Assembly: GCF_009852415.1 (NCBI RefSeq)
Contig: NZ_WOXS01000002.1
Location: 5,496,001 to 5,560,000 of the forward strand
Length of the DNA: 64,000 nt
Direction of reading: 5' to 3'
Origin: Streptomyces sp. Tu 3180
Lineage (GTDB): Bacteria; Actinomycetota; Actinomycetes; Streptomycetales; Streptomycetaceae
The position numbers were made by a program, and so were the translations under genes. Of this stretch, positions 30,550-38,496 are shown in pieces; positions within the stretch are counted from its first letter, which is position 1; each line of letters opens with the position of its first letter. The notes beneath the pieces were generated by a model. That model was not told the DNA's origin, made no database searches, and saw only the letters and a list, made by a program, of their open reading frames with translations.

Positions 30550-32268
30550 GTGGACGAGATACGCATGGAGAACGCCAGGACCGCGAAGGACGGGCGGACA
30601 CGTCCCGTGCCGGGCGCGGGGACCGCCGCACGGGAGGGGACCGCCGCGGGGGCGCCCGCGGTGCGCCGGGCCGCGTGGGTGGACTGGCTGACGACCACCG
30701 ACCACAAGAAGATCGGGACGCTGTACCTGGTCAGCGCGTTCGTGTTCTTCGTCGTCGGCGGGCTCATGGCGCTGGTGATGCGCGCGGAGCTGGCCCGGCC
30801 GGGTCTGCAGATCATGTCGAACGAGCAGTTCAACCAGGCGTTCACGATGCACGGCACGATCATGCTGCTGATGTTCGCGACGCCGCTGTTCACCGGCTTC
30901 GCCAACTGGATCATGCCGCTGCAGATCGGCGCGCCCGACGTGGCGTTCCCGCGGCTGAACATGCTGGCCCTCTGGCTGTTCCTGTTCGGCTCCACGATCG
31001 CGGCCGCCGGTTTCCTCACCCCGGGCGGAGCCGCCGACTTCGGCTGGTTCCTGTACGCCCCGCTGTCCAACGAGGTCTACTCGCCGGGCATCGGCGCCGA
31101 TCTGTGGATCATGGGCGTGGCCCTGTCCGGGTTCGGCTCGATCCTGGGCGCGGTCAACTTCATCACCACGATCATCTGCATGCGCGCCCCGGGCATGACG
31201 ATGTTCCGCATGCCGGTCTTCACCTGGAACGTGCTGCTGACGGCGCTGCTGGTGCTGATCGTGTTCCCGGTGCTGGCCGCGGCGCTGTTCGCGCTGGAGT
31301 GCGACCGGAAGTTCGGCAGCCACGTCTTCGACCCGGCCAACGGCGGTGCGCTGCTGTGGCAGCACCTGTTCTGGTTCTTCGGGCACCCCGAGGTCTACAT
31401 CCTGGCGCTGCCGTTCTTCGGCATCGTCAGCGAGGTCGTCCCGGTCTTCTCCCGCAAGCCGATCTTCGGCTACATGGGCCTGATCGGCGCCACCATCGCC
31501 ATCGCCGGCCTCTCCGTCACGGTGTGGGCGCACCACATGTACGCCACCGGCGGTGTGCTGCTGCCGTTCTTCTCCTTCATGACCTTCCTGATCGCGATCC
31601 CGACCGGGGTGAAGTTCTTCAACTGGATCGGCACCATGTGGAAGGGCTCGCTGAGCTTCGAGACGCCGATGCTGTGGTCCCTGGGCTTCATGGTCACCTT
31701 CCTGTTCGGAGGTCTGACCGGTGTGCTCCTGGCCGCGCCGCCGCTGGACTTCCACGTCACGGACTCGTACTTCGTGGTGGCGCACTTCCACTACGTGGTC
31801 TTCGGCACGGTGGTGTTCGCGATGTTCGCCGGCTTCCACTTCTGGTGGCCGAAGTTCACCGGCAAGATGCTCGACGAGCGCCTGGGCAAGATCACCTTCT
31901 GGACGCTGTTCACCGGCTTCCACGGCACCTTCCTGGTCCAGCACTGGCTGGGTGCCGAGGGCATGCCGCGCCGGTACGCCGACTACCTGGCGGCCGACGG
32001 CTTCACCGCCCTGAACACCCTTTCCTCGATCGGGTCGTTCCTGCTCGGCCTGTCGGTGCTGCCGTTCTTCCACAACGTCTGGAAGACGGCCAGGTACGGC
32101 GAGCCGGTCGGCGTCGACGACCCCTGGGGCTACGGCCGCTCCCTGGAGTGGGCGACCTCCTGCCCGCCCCCGCGGCACAACTTCCTCACCCTGCCGAAGA
32201 TCCGCAGCGAGTCCCCGGCGTTCGACCTGCACCACCCGGGGACCGCCGCGCTCGAGACGGCGGGGTGA
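30550..32268 (+). CDS. ctaD: cytochrome c oxidase subunit I (solitary copy)
   Basis: 572 residues; GTG 30550 lies nine bases after GGGGAGGA. Twelve-span heme-copper oxidase core of the aa3 type. Ligands: FTMHGTIMLLMF (heme a His), WFFGHPEVYILALPFFG (CuB His with the cross-linked Tyr), WAHHMYATG (two CuB His) and VVAHFHYVVFG (heme a3 and a His). The N-terminal 45 residues are a charged extension. The other oxidase subunits (ctaC, ctaE) and the bc complex genes are absent nearby, so this is the second, isolated ctaD copy that streptomycetes carry; it must use subunits encoded elsewhere. Confidence 0.93.
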   Translation: MDEIRMENARTAKDGRTRPVPGAGTAAREGTAAGAPAVRRAAWVDWLTTTDHKKIGTLYLVSAFVFFVVGGLMALVMRAELARPGLQIMSNEQFNQAFTMHGTIMLLMFATPLFTGFANWIMPLQIGAPDVAFPRLNMLALWLFLFGSTIAAAGFLTPGGAADFGWFLYAPLSNEVYSPGIGADLWIMGVALSGFGSILGAVNFITTIICMRAPGMTMFRMPVFTWNVLLTALLVLIVFPVLAAALFALECDRKFGSHVFDPANGGALLWQHLFWFFGHPEVYILALPFFGIVSEVVPVFSRKPIFGYMGLIGATIAIAGLSVTVWAHHMYATGGVLLPFFSFMTFLIAIPTGVKFFNWIGTMWKGSLSFETPMLWSLGFMVTFLFGGLTGVLLAAPPLDFHVTDSYFVVAHFHYVVFGTVVFAMFAGFHFWWPKFTGKMLDERLGKITFWTLFTGFHGTFLVQHWLGAEGMPRRYADYLAADGFTALNTLSSIGSFLLGLSVLPFFHNVWKTARYGEPVGVDDPWGYGRSLEWATSCPPPRHNFLTLPKIRSESPAFDLHHPGTAALETAG

Positions 32269-32271
32269 ACC

Positions 32272-32844
32272 GTGCCGCAGCCCGTTCCGGCCCTGGGGTG
32301 CGCGGTGGTGACGGCCGCCGGCTGCGTCTGGTACCTGCCGGCGTTCGCCGACCTGCGGGCCGGAGCCGACCGGCCGTTGTCCCGCCGCACCGCGGCGCTC
32401 GCCTGCCTGACCGGCTGGGGCACGCTCGGGACGGTCGCCCTGGCACTGCTCGTGACCACGGCGTGGTGGGTGCCGGGGGCCGTGGCGGCCGCGGGCGGCC
32501 CGGCCGCCGTCGCCCTGCGGATCCGTGCCGCCGTGCGGCGCGCCGGTGAGCGGCGGGAGGCGGCCCGGCAGTGGGCGCAGCTGCCGCACGGGCCGCTGCC
32601 CGCCGACCCGTACCGTCCCCGCGGAGCGGTCGCCGGCCTGGTCGTCGCCGGACCGGCGGCGGGAGCCGCCCTGGCGGCGGCCCTGGGGGCCGGGGGCGGC
32701 CGGTACGGGACGGCGGCCACCGCACTCCCCGTGGCGGTGGTCGCCGTCCCCGCCGCGGTCGTGGGCCTCTTCCTCGCGCTCGCCGTCCGGCACACCCGTA
32801 CGTCCCGCCGCACCGCGGCGGACCGCGGACGGCGTCCGGGGTAG
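32272..32844 (+). CDS. membrane protein downstream of ctaD, unknown
   Basis: 190 residues starting at GTG 32272, three bases after the ctaD stop, so surely co-transcribed. Four hydrophobic segments: ALGCAVVTAAGCVWYLPAF, LTGWGTLGTVALALLVTTAWW, AVAGLVVAGPAAGAALAAAL and ATALPVAVVAVPAAVVGLFLALAV; the middle and C-terminus are basic loops. No recognised family. A role with the isolated oxidase subunit is suggested only by position. Confidence 0.65.
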   Translation: MPQPVPALGCAVVTAAGCVWYLPAFADLRAGADRPLSRRTAALACLTGWGTLGTVALALLVTTAWWVPGAVAAAGGPAAVALRIRAAVRRAGERREAARQWAQLPHGPLPADPYRPRGAVAGLVVAGPAAGAALAAALGAGGGRYGTAATALPVAVVAVPAAVVGLFLALAVRHTRTSRRTAADRGRRPG

Positions 32845-32990
32845 CGTCCCGGTGACGCGTCGGCCGTGCTCCCCGCCCGGGGAGCTCCTCGGCCTCCTCG
32901 GGACGGAAACGCCCGGGGACCGCGCCCTCCCGCGGTGGTGCGGACGGACGGCAGGAAGCGCCGGACCGCCGACGGGCCTACTCTGAGGGC

Positions 32991-33257
32991 ATGGGCAGCG
33001 AACAACCCGTCTGTCCCGCCTGCGGACAGCCGGTGGACAGGGTCGTCCGGCGCCACAAGACGCTGGGCGCGTGGGTGCCGGTGTGGGTGCGGGGACCGTG
33101 CCGCAACCCGAAGTGCGAGGTCCACGTCGCCCGGGAACCCGGCGGGACCGGCCGGGCGGAGGACGCCCGGCGCGCCACGGGGCCCGCAGGATCCGGAGGC
33201 TCCGAGGGAGCCGCGCCCGCGCAGGAGCCGGGGCGGACCACCGCGGGGAACGCCTGA
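32991..33257 (+). CDS. small zinc-ribbon-like protein, unknown
   Basis: 88 residues. The first half has two cysteine pairs, CPACGQPVDRVVRRHKTLGAWVP then GPCRNPKC, arranged as a compact zinc ribbon; the second half is a Gly/Ala/Glu-rich tail with no structure. The same N-terminal half is common in Streptomyces small proteins, whose role is unknown. ATG 32991; a short spacer of 146 bases separates it from the membrane-protein gene. Confidence 0.6.
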   Translation: MGSEQPVCPACGQPVDRVVRRHKTLGAWVPVWVRGPCRNPKCEVHVAREPGGTGRAEDARRATGPAGSGGSEGAAPAQEPGRTTAGNA

Positions 33258-33393
33258 CGGAGCGGGCCGGTCGGCGTGGGGCGTGGTGAGCGGGGGTCCG
33301 CGCCGCGGGATGCGCCCCCGGCCCGGAACCGCGCGCCGGGGACGTACCGGGGACGGCCGGGCGGCCCGCGCCTGAGTGTGCGCGACGGCCCGG

Positions 33394-34143
33394 TCAGGAC
33401 CCGCCGGGCCGGCCGGGCGGTCGGCCGGTCTCCGGATCGCGGCCGGTCAGGCAGTACGTGCCGCCCGCCGGATCGCGCATCACCGTCCAGTGGTCGAACG
33501 CGGCCGCGAACGTGGCGCCGAGCTCCTCGTGCCGTGCCCGGGTCACGCCGACGTCCGCGCACGCGAGGTCCAGGTGGGCGGAGACGGGCCGTTCCTCCTC
33601 CAGCCGCTGGAGCAGGAGGCGCACGGGCAGTCCGGCCGGTGGCATGAGCACGTGGAACTCCGGGAGCAGGGCGGGCGGCGCGTCCCAGCCGGGCAGCAGC
33701 CCGCCCCAGAAGGCGACCTCGGCGTCGTAGGCGGACGGGGGGACGTCGACGCACACCTGGTCCAGCCGGCTGCCCCGCACCACGGGCGGCCGGACCGACT
33801 CCCCGTGCCAGGGCACCGCGCAGAACAACTGCCCGGCGGGCGACCGCAGTACGGCCCACCCGTCGTGCTCGGCGACGGTTCCCGCGCCCAGCCGCAGCGC
33901 CGACGCGGCGAACCCCGCCACGTCGTCCACGCAGAGGTCGAGGTGGGCGCCGCCCCCGCCCGAGGCGACCCCCTGCACCTTGACGCAGGCATCGGAGCCG
34001 TCCGCCAGCAGGGTCGTGAACTCCCCGCCGTCCCCGCGGGCCGCGGACCGCCGCGTCCCCGTGACGGCCGTCCAGAACTCTCCCGCCCGGTCGGCGTGGG
34101 GGGCGGGCCGGTCGATGAACGCGTACGTCCAGCGGATGTCCAT
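33394..34143 (-). CDS. VOC-superfamily (glyoxalase-like) two-domain protein
   Basis: 249 residues from ATG 34143 (GTG 34146 also in frame). Two tandem vicinal-oxygen-chelate modules: about 1-115 (WTYAFIDRPAPHADRAGEFW, AHLDLCVDD, GQLFCAVPW) and about 120-240 (LDQVCVDVPPSAYDAEVAFW, AHLDLACADV, GGTYCLTGRDP). The repeated HLDL and the final Glu/Cys positions are the usual metal-side residues. Such proteins include dioxygenases, glyoxalases and antibiotic-binding proteins; which applies here cannot be told. It is convergent with the zinc-ribbon gene and separated from the sodN unit by its terminator. Confidence 0.82.
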   Translation of the reverse strand: MDIRWTYAFIDRPAPHADRAGEFWTAVTGTRRSAARGDGGEFTTLLADGSDACVKVQGVASGGGGAHLDLCVDDVAGFAASALRLGAGTVAEHDGWAVLRSPAGQLFCAVPWHGESVRPPVVRGSRLDQVCVDVPPSAYDAEVAFWGGLLPGWDAPPALLPEFHVLMPPAGLPVRLLLQRLEEERPVSAHLDLACADVGVTRARHEELGATFAAAFDHWTVMRDPAGGTYCLTGRDPETGRPPGRPGGS

Positions 34144-34215
34144 CACCCGATCCTAGGACCCGTACGGCTCGCCGGCGGGGGCCCGGAAGCACCCGCACAC
34201 CGCCGGGGACGCCGG

Positions 34216-34250
34216 AGGGGCCCGGCCGGACGGCAGCCGGCCGGGCCCCT
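34216..34250 (-). terminator. strong terminator after sodN
   Basis: Perfect 14-base stem AGGGGCCCGGCCGG / CCGGCCGGGCCCCT with a 7-base loop, 64 bases past the sodN stop. Confidence 0.8.
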
Positions 34251-34313
34251 CGGGGTGCCCGCTGACCCGCGATGGTGCACCGATCGCCGGTCGTCGTGAA
34301 AGGGTCGGCCGGG
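34216..34313 (-). ncRNA. sodN 3'-UTR, possible s-SodF small RNA
   Basis: The 98 bases from the sodN stop through the terminator correspond to the region that, in S. coelicolor, is processed from sodN mRNA into the roughly 90-nucleotide s-SodF RNA, which pairs with sodF mRNA when nickel is present. Size, position and terminator fit. The sodF target is not in this window, so pairing could not be checked. Confidence 0.4.
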
Positions 34314-34709
34314 TCAGGCCTTCTTGGTCTCCCAGAAGATCTTGTCGATCTGGGCGATGTAGTCCAGCGCCTTCTGGCCGGTCGCCGGGTCGGTCGACGC
34401 CTTGGCGGCCGAGAGGGCCTTCAGGGTGTCGTTGACCAGCTGGTGCAGCTCCGGGTACTTCTCGAAGTGCGGGGCCTTGAAGTAGTCGCTCCAGAGCACG
34501 GAGACGTGGTGCTTCGCGAGCTCCGCGCGCTGCTCCTTGATGACGGTGGCACGCGCCTGGAAGTGCGGGTCGTCGTTGCCGGCCATCTTCTCCTGGACGG
34601 CCTTCACCGACTCCGCCTCGATGCGGGCCTGGGCAGGGTCGTACACACCGCAGGGCAGGTCGCAGTGCGCGCTGACCTTGACCTTGGGGGCAAACAGGCG
34701 GGAAAGCAT
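34314..34709 (-). CDS. sodN: nickel superoxide dismutase
   Basis: 131 residues from ATG 34709 (ribosome site AGGAAGGA), the standard length. Disproportionates superoxide using nickel. A 14-residue leader (MLSRLFAPKVKVSA) is cut off to expose HCDLPCGVY, the nickel hook, whose His1, Cys2 and Cys6 bind the metal. The rest is the four-helix bundle. The protease SodX is encoded divergently 145 bases away. In S. coelicolor sodN is nickel-responsive and its mRNA 3' end yields a regulatory RNA. Confidence 0.98.
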   Translation of the reverse strand: MLSRLFAPKVKVSAHCDLPCGVYDPAQARIEAESVKAVQEKMAGNDDPHFQARATVIKEQRAELAKHHVSVLWSDYFKAPHFEKYPELHQLVNDTLKALSAAKASTDPATGQKALDYIAQIDKIFWETKKA

Positions 34710-34853
34710 GGAGCATTCCTTCCTCGTGATCGTCTTCTCACAGGGGACATTACTCCGTGGCGGAGCGGTTTTCGCGAGTGCCCCCGTGGGCTTAGGACAA
34801 AAGTCCGGGGTCAGACTGGGACTGGTGGAGGAAAGACGGGGAGGTGCCGGGTG

Positions 34854-35297
34854 ATGCCGGAGCTGTCGCAGGACGCCGAGCGGGTGAGGGCGCCGCTGCC
34901 CTTCGGGGTGGCCGAGGTGACGGGGCCGTCCATGGTGCCCACGCTGTACCACGGGGACCGGCTCCTGGTGCACTACGGGGCCCGGGTCAAACGCGGCGAC
35001 GTGATCGTGCTGCGGCATCCGTTCCAGCAGGACCTGCTCGTCGTGAAGCGGGCCGCGGAGCGGCGCGAGGGCGGCTGGTGGGTGCTCGGCGACAACACGT
35101 ACGCCGGGGGCGACAGCACCGACTACGGAGTCGTCCCCGACGAGCTGGTGCTCGGCAGGGTCCGCTTCCGGTACCGGCCGCGCAGGCCGGCTCAGCGCTC
35201 CTTGCCGGCCGTGGTGGTGTGGGCGCTGTCGGCGGCCCGGCCGGTGTTCTCCGGGCGGTCGGCCCGGTCGGCCTCCAGGCGTTTGCGGGCGCGGTAG
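34854..35297 (+). CDS. sodX: SodX, nickel SOD maturation peptidase
   Basis: 147 residues from ATG 34854 (GTG 34851 is adjacent; ribosome site GGGGAGG). Peptidase S26-like: the nucleophile Ser is in VTGPSMVPTLYHGDRLLV (about 25-42) and the general-base Lys in LLVVKRAAERREGGWWVLGDN (about 62). Unlike ordinary signal peptidases it lacks an N-terminal membrane anchor; it removes the short leader of pro-SodN. Always found beside sodN, here divergent. Its last 106 bases overlap the converging CGNR gene, so the C-terminal Arg-rich tail may be partly non-conserved. Confidence 0.92.
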   Translation: MPELSQDAERVRAPLPFGVAEVTGPSMVPTLYHGDRLLVHYGARVKRGDVIVLRHPFQQDLLVVKRAAERREGGWWVLGDNTYAGGDSTDYGVVPDELVLGRVRFRYRPRRPAQRSLPAVVVWALSAARPVFSGRSARSASRRLRAR

Positions 35298-35830
35298 GCC
35301 GCCACGTTGGCGCGGGTGGCGCAGCGGTCGGAGCAGTAGCGCCGGGAGCGGTTGGTCGAGGTGTCCAGGTAGGCGTTGCGGCAGGGCGGCGCCTCGCACA
35401 GGCCGAGGCGGTCCACGCCGTACTCGGTGAGGTGGAAGGCCAGGCCCATCGCCGCGATGGCGGCGTAACCGGCGGTCGCGTTGGACGGGTGGTCGGCCAG
35501 GTGCATGTGCCACAGCGGGCTGCCGTCGTCGTCCCGGAAGTCGTGCCCGGAGATCTGCGGGCTCACCGGGAACTCCAGCAGCAGCGAGTTCAGCAGGTCC
35601 ACGGCGAGCGTCTCGTCGCCGCCGTCCGCCGCCTCGAAGACCGCGCGCAGCCGGGCCCGCACCGAGCGGAACCGGGTCACGTCCGCCTCGGTCGCGCGGC
35701 GCGCCGCCGACTGGTTGCCCCCGAAGAGGTCGCGGACCGCGTCGATCGACGTCAGGGCGTCCTTCCCCCGGGCCGGTTCCTCGGTGTTGACGAGACGTAC
35801 GGCATAGTCCGAGTAATAGGCCAGTTCCAC
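35192..35830 (-). CDS. CGNR zinc-finger regulator (ABATE domain)
   Basis: 212 residues from GTG 35830 (AAGGA ten bases upstream). N-terminal ABATE/DUF1470 domain (about 1-140; LAYYSDYAVRLVNTEE, ADHPSNATAGYAAIAAMGLAFHL) and a C-terminal CGNR finger, CEAPPCRNAYLDTSTNRSRRYCSDRCATRANVAAYRARKR, which probably binds nucleic acid with zinc. The tail after about 190 is disordered and lies in the overlap with sodX. Usually annotated as a stress-response transcription factor, without firm evidence. Divergent from the methyltransferase gene. Confidence 0.87.
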   Translation of the reverse strand: MELAYYSDYAVRLVNTEEPARGKDALTSIDAVRDLFGGNQSAARRATEADVTRFRSVRARLRAVFEAADGGDETLAVDLLNSLLLEFPVSPQISGHDFRDDDGSPLWHMHLADHPSNATAGYAAIAAMGLAFHLTEYGVDRLGLCEAPPCRNAYLDTSTNRSRRYCSDRCATRANVAAYRARKRLEADRADRPENTGRAADSAHTTTAGKER

Positions 35831-35930
35831 TTGTAGTCCTTACGCAGGGGCTCTATGGTCGTGCGTGCGGTCGGGTAACAGACGATCGTGCTTCCAGGGT
35901 ATTACGTGACGTGCGTGAGGGAGGGGCTCG

Positions 35931-36701
35931 ATGACGGACGCGGACGCCACCACGGCCGCCGCCGACTGGCACGCCTGGCAGGAGAGCTGGGACCGGCAGC
36001 AGGAGTGGTACATGCCCGACCGCGAGGAGCGGTTCCGGGTCATGCTCGACATGGTGGAGGCCCTCGTCGGCACCTCCCCGCGCGTGCTGGACCTCGCGTG
36101 CGGCACGGGAAGTATCACGGCCCGGCTGCTCGCCCGGTTCCCGGACGCCACCAGCACCGGCGTCGACCTGGACCCGGCGCTGCTCGCCATCGCCGAGGGC
36201 ACCTTCGCGGGCGACGAGCGGGTCACCCTCGTCACCGCCGACCTCAAGGACCCCGACTGGGCGGCGGCGCTGCCGCACGACTCCTACGACGCCGTGCTGA
36301 CCGCGACCGCCCTCCACTGGCTGCACCGGGAACCTCTCGCGGACCTCTACGGGCACGTCGCGGGCCTGGTCCGCGACGGCGGTGTCTTCATGAACGCGGA
36401 CCACATGATCGACGAGACCACGCCCCGGATCAACGCGGCCGAGCGTGCCCGGCGCCACGCCCGGCAGGACCGGGCCAAGCGGGACGGCGCCCTCGACTGG
36501 ACCGAGTGGTGGCAGCTCGCGGCCAAGGACCCGGTCCTCGCCGAGCCCACGGCCCGCCGCTTCGAGATCTACGGCGACCACGCCGACGGCGACGCGCCGT
36601 CCGCGGCCTGGCACGCGCGCGTGCTCCGGGAGAAGGGCTTCGGCGAGGCGCGGCCGGTGTGGTGCTCGCCCTCGGACACCCTGCTGCTCGCGCTGAAGTA
36701 G
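35931..36701 (+). CDS. class I SAM-dependent methyltransferase
   Basis: 256 residues from ATG 35931 (GGGAGGGG upstream). Rossmann methyltransferase: motif I VLDLACGTGSITARLLARFP (about 48-67), motif II TGVDLDPALLAIAEG (about 75-90), motif III LVTADLKDPDW, motif IV YDAVLTATALHWL. The N-terminus WHAWQESWDRQQEWYMPDREER is typical of trans-aconitate-methyltransferase-like proteins. Substrate unknown. Divergent from the CGNR regulator across 100 bases and closed by a strong hairpin shared with the ABC operon. Confidence 0.87.
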   Translation: MTDADATTAAADWHAWQESWDRQQEWYMPDREERFRVMLDMVEALVGTSPRVLDLACGTGSITARLLARFPDATSTGVDLDPALLAIAEGTFAGDERVTLVTADLKDPDWAAALPHDSYDAVLTATALHWLHREPLADLYGHVAGLVRDGGVFMNADHMIDETTPRINAAERARRHARQDRAKRDGALDWTEWWQLAAKDPVLAEPTARRFEIYGDHADGDAPSAAWHARVLREKGFGEARPVWCSPSDTLLLALK

Positions 36702-36713
36702 CCGGAGGGGAAC

Positions 36714-36750
36714 GCGAAGGGGCGGTACGGACTCCGTACCGCCCCTTCGC
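36714..36750. terminator. bidirectional terminator
   Basis: A 17-base perfect stem, GCGAAGGGGCGGTACGG / CCGTACCGCCCCTTCGC, with a 3-base loop, between the converging methyltransferase and ABC-transporter genes; eight to twelve bases from each stop codon. Confidence 0.9.
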
Positions 36751-36758
36751 GCATCGGC

Positions 36759-37520
36759 TCAGAGCACCTTGGACAGGAACGCCTTCGTGCGCTCGTGCTG
36801 CGGGTCGGTCAGGACGTCGCGCGGGTTGCCCGACTCGACCACCACGCCGCCGTCCATGAAGACCAGGCTGTCGCCCACCTCGCGGGCGAAGCCCATCTCG
36901 TGGGTGACGACGACCATCGTCATGCCGGACTCGGCGAGGTCGCGCATGACGTCGAGGACGTCACCGACCAGCTCCGGGTCGAGGGCCGAGGTCGGCTCGT
37001 CGAACAGCATCAGCTTCGGGTCCATGGCCAGCGCCCGGGCGATCGCCACGCGCTGCTGCTGGCCACCGGAGAGCTGCGAGGGGTAGTTCCCGGCCTTGTC
37101 GCCGAGGCCCACGCGCTCCAGGAGCTGCATCGCGCGCTCCTTGGCCTGCGCCTTGCTCACGCCCTTGACCTGGACCGGCGCCTCCATGACGTTCTCGACG
37201 GCCGTCATGTGCGGGAACAGGTTGAAGCGCTGGAAGACCATGCCGATGTCCCGGCGCTTCAGGGCGACCTCGCTGTCCTTGAGCTCGTACAGCTTGTCGC
37301 CCTTCTGGCGGTAGCCGACGAGCTCGCCGTCGACGTACAGACGCCCGGCGTTGATCTTCTCGAGGTGGTTGATGCACCTGAGGAAGGTGGACTTGCCGGA
37401 GCCGGAAGGGCCGATGAGGCAGAACACCTCGCCCTTCTTGACCTCCAGGTCGATGCCCTTGAGGACCTCTACGAGGCCGAAGGACTTGTGGACGCCCTCG
37501 GCCTTCACCATGAGGGTCAT
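36759..37520 (-). CDS. amino-acid ABC transporter ATP-binding protein
   Basis: 253 residues. Polar-amino-acid importer ATPase (GlnQ/GluA type). Walker A GPSGSGKSTFLRC (about 38-50), Q-loop VFQRFNLFPHMT, signature LSGGQQQRVAIARAL (about 152-166), Walker B LMLFDEPTSALDPE (about 172-185), H-loop VVTHEMGFA. A short insert (GYRQKGDKLYELKDSE) before the Q-loop is seen in several actinobacterial members. ATG 37520 overlaps the permease stop (ATGA). Last gene of a three-gene importer operon. Confidence 0.95.
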   Translation of the reverse strand: MTLMVKAEGVHKSFGLVEVLKGIDLEVKKGEVFCLIGPSGSGKSTFLRCINHLEKINAGRLYVDGELVGYRQKGDKLYELKDSEVALKRRDIGMVFQRFNLFPHMTAVENVMEAPVQVKGVSKAQAKERAMQLLERVGLGDKAGNYPSQLSGGQQQRVAIARALAMDPKLMLFDEPTSALDPELVGDVLDVMRDLAESGMTMVVVTHEMGFAREVGDSLVFMDGGVVVESGNPRDVLTDPQHERTKAFLSKVL

Positions 37521-38464
37521 GCGGTGCCACCTCCCGTGCGGGAGCGGTTCGACAGCGACAGCATGTTCGCCTTCACCTTCTGCCACGGCGTCGCCGGCAG
37601 CTGACGCGTGGAACCCTTCGCGTAGTAGCGCTCCAGGTAGTACTGGCCGACGCTGAAGACCGAGGTCAGCAGCAGGTACCAGGCCGCCGCCAGGAACAGC
37701 ATCTCGGCCGGGGCGCCGGAGGTCTGACCGATGTCCTGTGCCACGCGGAACAACTCGGAGTACTGGACGACCGAGACCAGCGAGGTCGTCTTCAGCATGT
37801 TGATGACCTCGTTGCCCGTCGGCGGCACGATCACGCGCATCGCCTGCGGGATGACGATCCGGCGCAGCGTCTTGGCGTGGCTCATGCCCAGCGCGTGCGA
37901 CGCCTCGGTCTGCCCCTCGTCGACCGCGAGCAGGCCGGCCCGGCAGATCTCCGCCATGTACGCGGCCTCGTTGAGGCCGAGGCCCAGCAGCGCCGTCAGG
38001 AACGGGGTCATGAAGTCCGACCACTCGTCCTTGTAGAACGGCCCGAGGTTGATGTACTCGAAGACCAGGCCCAGGTTGAACCAGACCACCAGCTGCACCA
38101 GGACCGGGGTGCCGCGGAAGAACCAGATGTAGAACCACGCGATCGCCGAGGTCACAGGGTTCTTCGACAGGCGCATCACGGCGAGCATGATGCCGCCGAA
38201 GATGCCGATCGCCATGGCGAGCACGGTGATCAGCAGCGTCTTGCCGACACCGCTGAGGACGCGGTCGTCGAAGAAGTAGTCCGGGATCGTCCCCCAGTTG
38301 ATCTGGCCCTGGGAGAACGCGTAGATGACCCCGCCCAGCAGGGCGAGCGCGACGACGGCGGAGACGTACCGCCCGTAGTGCCGGACCGGGATGGCCTTGA
38401 TGGCCTCCGGTCCGGCCGGGGGAGTGTCGGCCGGACCCGTCGTCTTGTCGATGTCAACAGTCAC
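37517..38464 (-). CDS. amino-acid ABC transporter permease
   Basis: 315 residues, HisM/GlnP-type permease. A 45-residue cytoplasmic start (TTGPADTPPAGPEAIKAIP) precedes spans near VSAVVALALLGGVIYAF and five in the permease domain. The coupling loop EICRAGLLAVDEGQTEASHALGMSHAKTLRRIVIPQA (EAA motif, about 190-226) contacts the ATPase. A single permease gene implies a homodimer. It lies 32 bases after the binding-protein gene and overlaps the ATPase gene by four bases. Confidence 0.94.
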   Translation of the reverse strand: MTVDIDKTTGPADTPPAGPEAIKAIPVRHYGRYVSAVVALALLGGVIYAFSQGQINWGTIPDYFFDDRVLSGVGKTLLITVLAMAIGIFGGIMLAVMRLSKNPVTSAIAWFYIWFFRGTPVLVQLVVWFNLGLVFEYINLGPFYKDEWSDFMTPFLTALLGLGLNEAAYMAEICRAGLLAVDEGQTEASHALGMSHAKTLRRIVIPQAMRVIVPPTGNEVINMLKTTSLVSVVQYSELFRVAQDIGQTSGAPAEMLFLAAAWYLLLTSVFSVGQYYLERYYAKGSTRQLPATPWQKVKANMLSLSNRSRTGGGTA

Positions 38465-38496
38465 GGGTGTTGCCTTTCAGTGCCGCTCGGCCGCGG

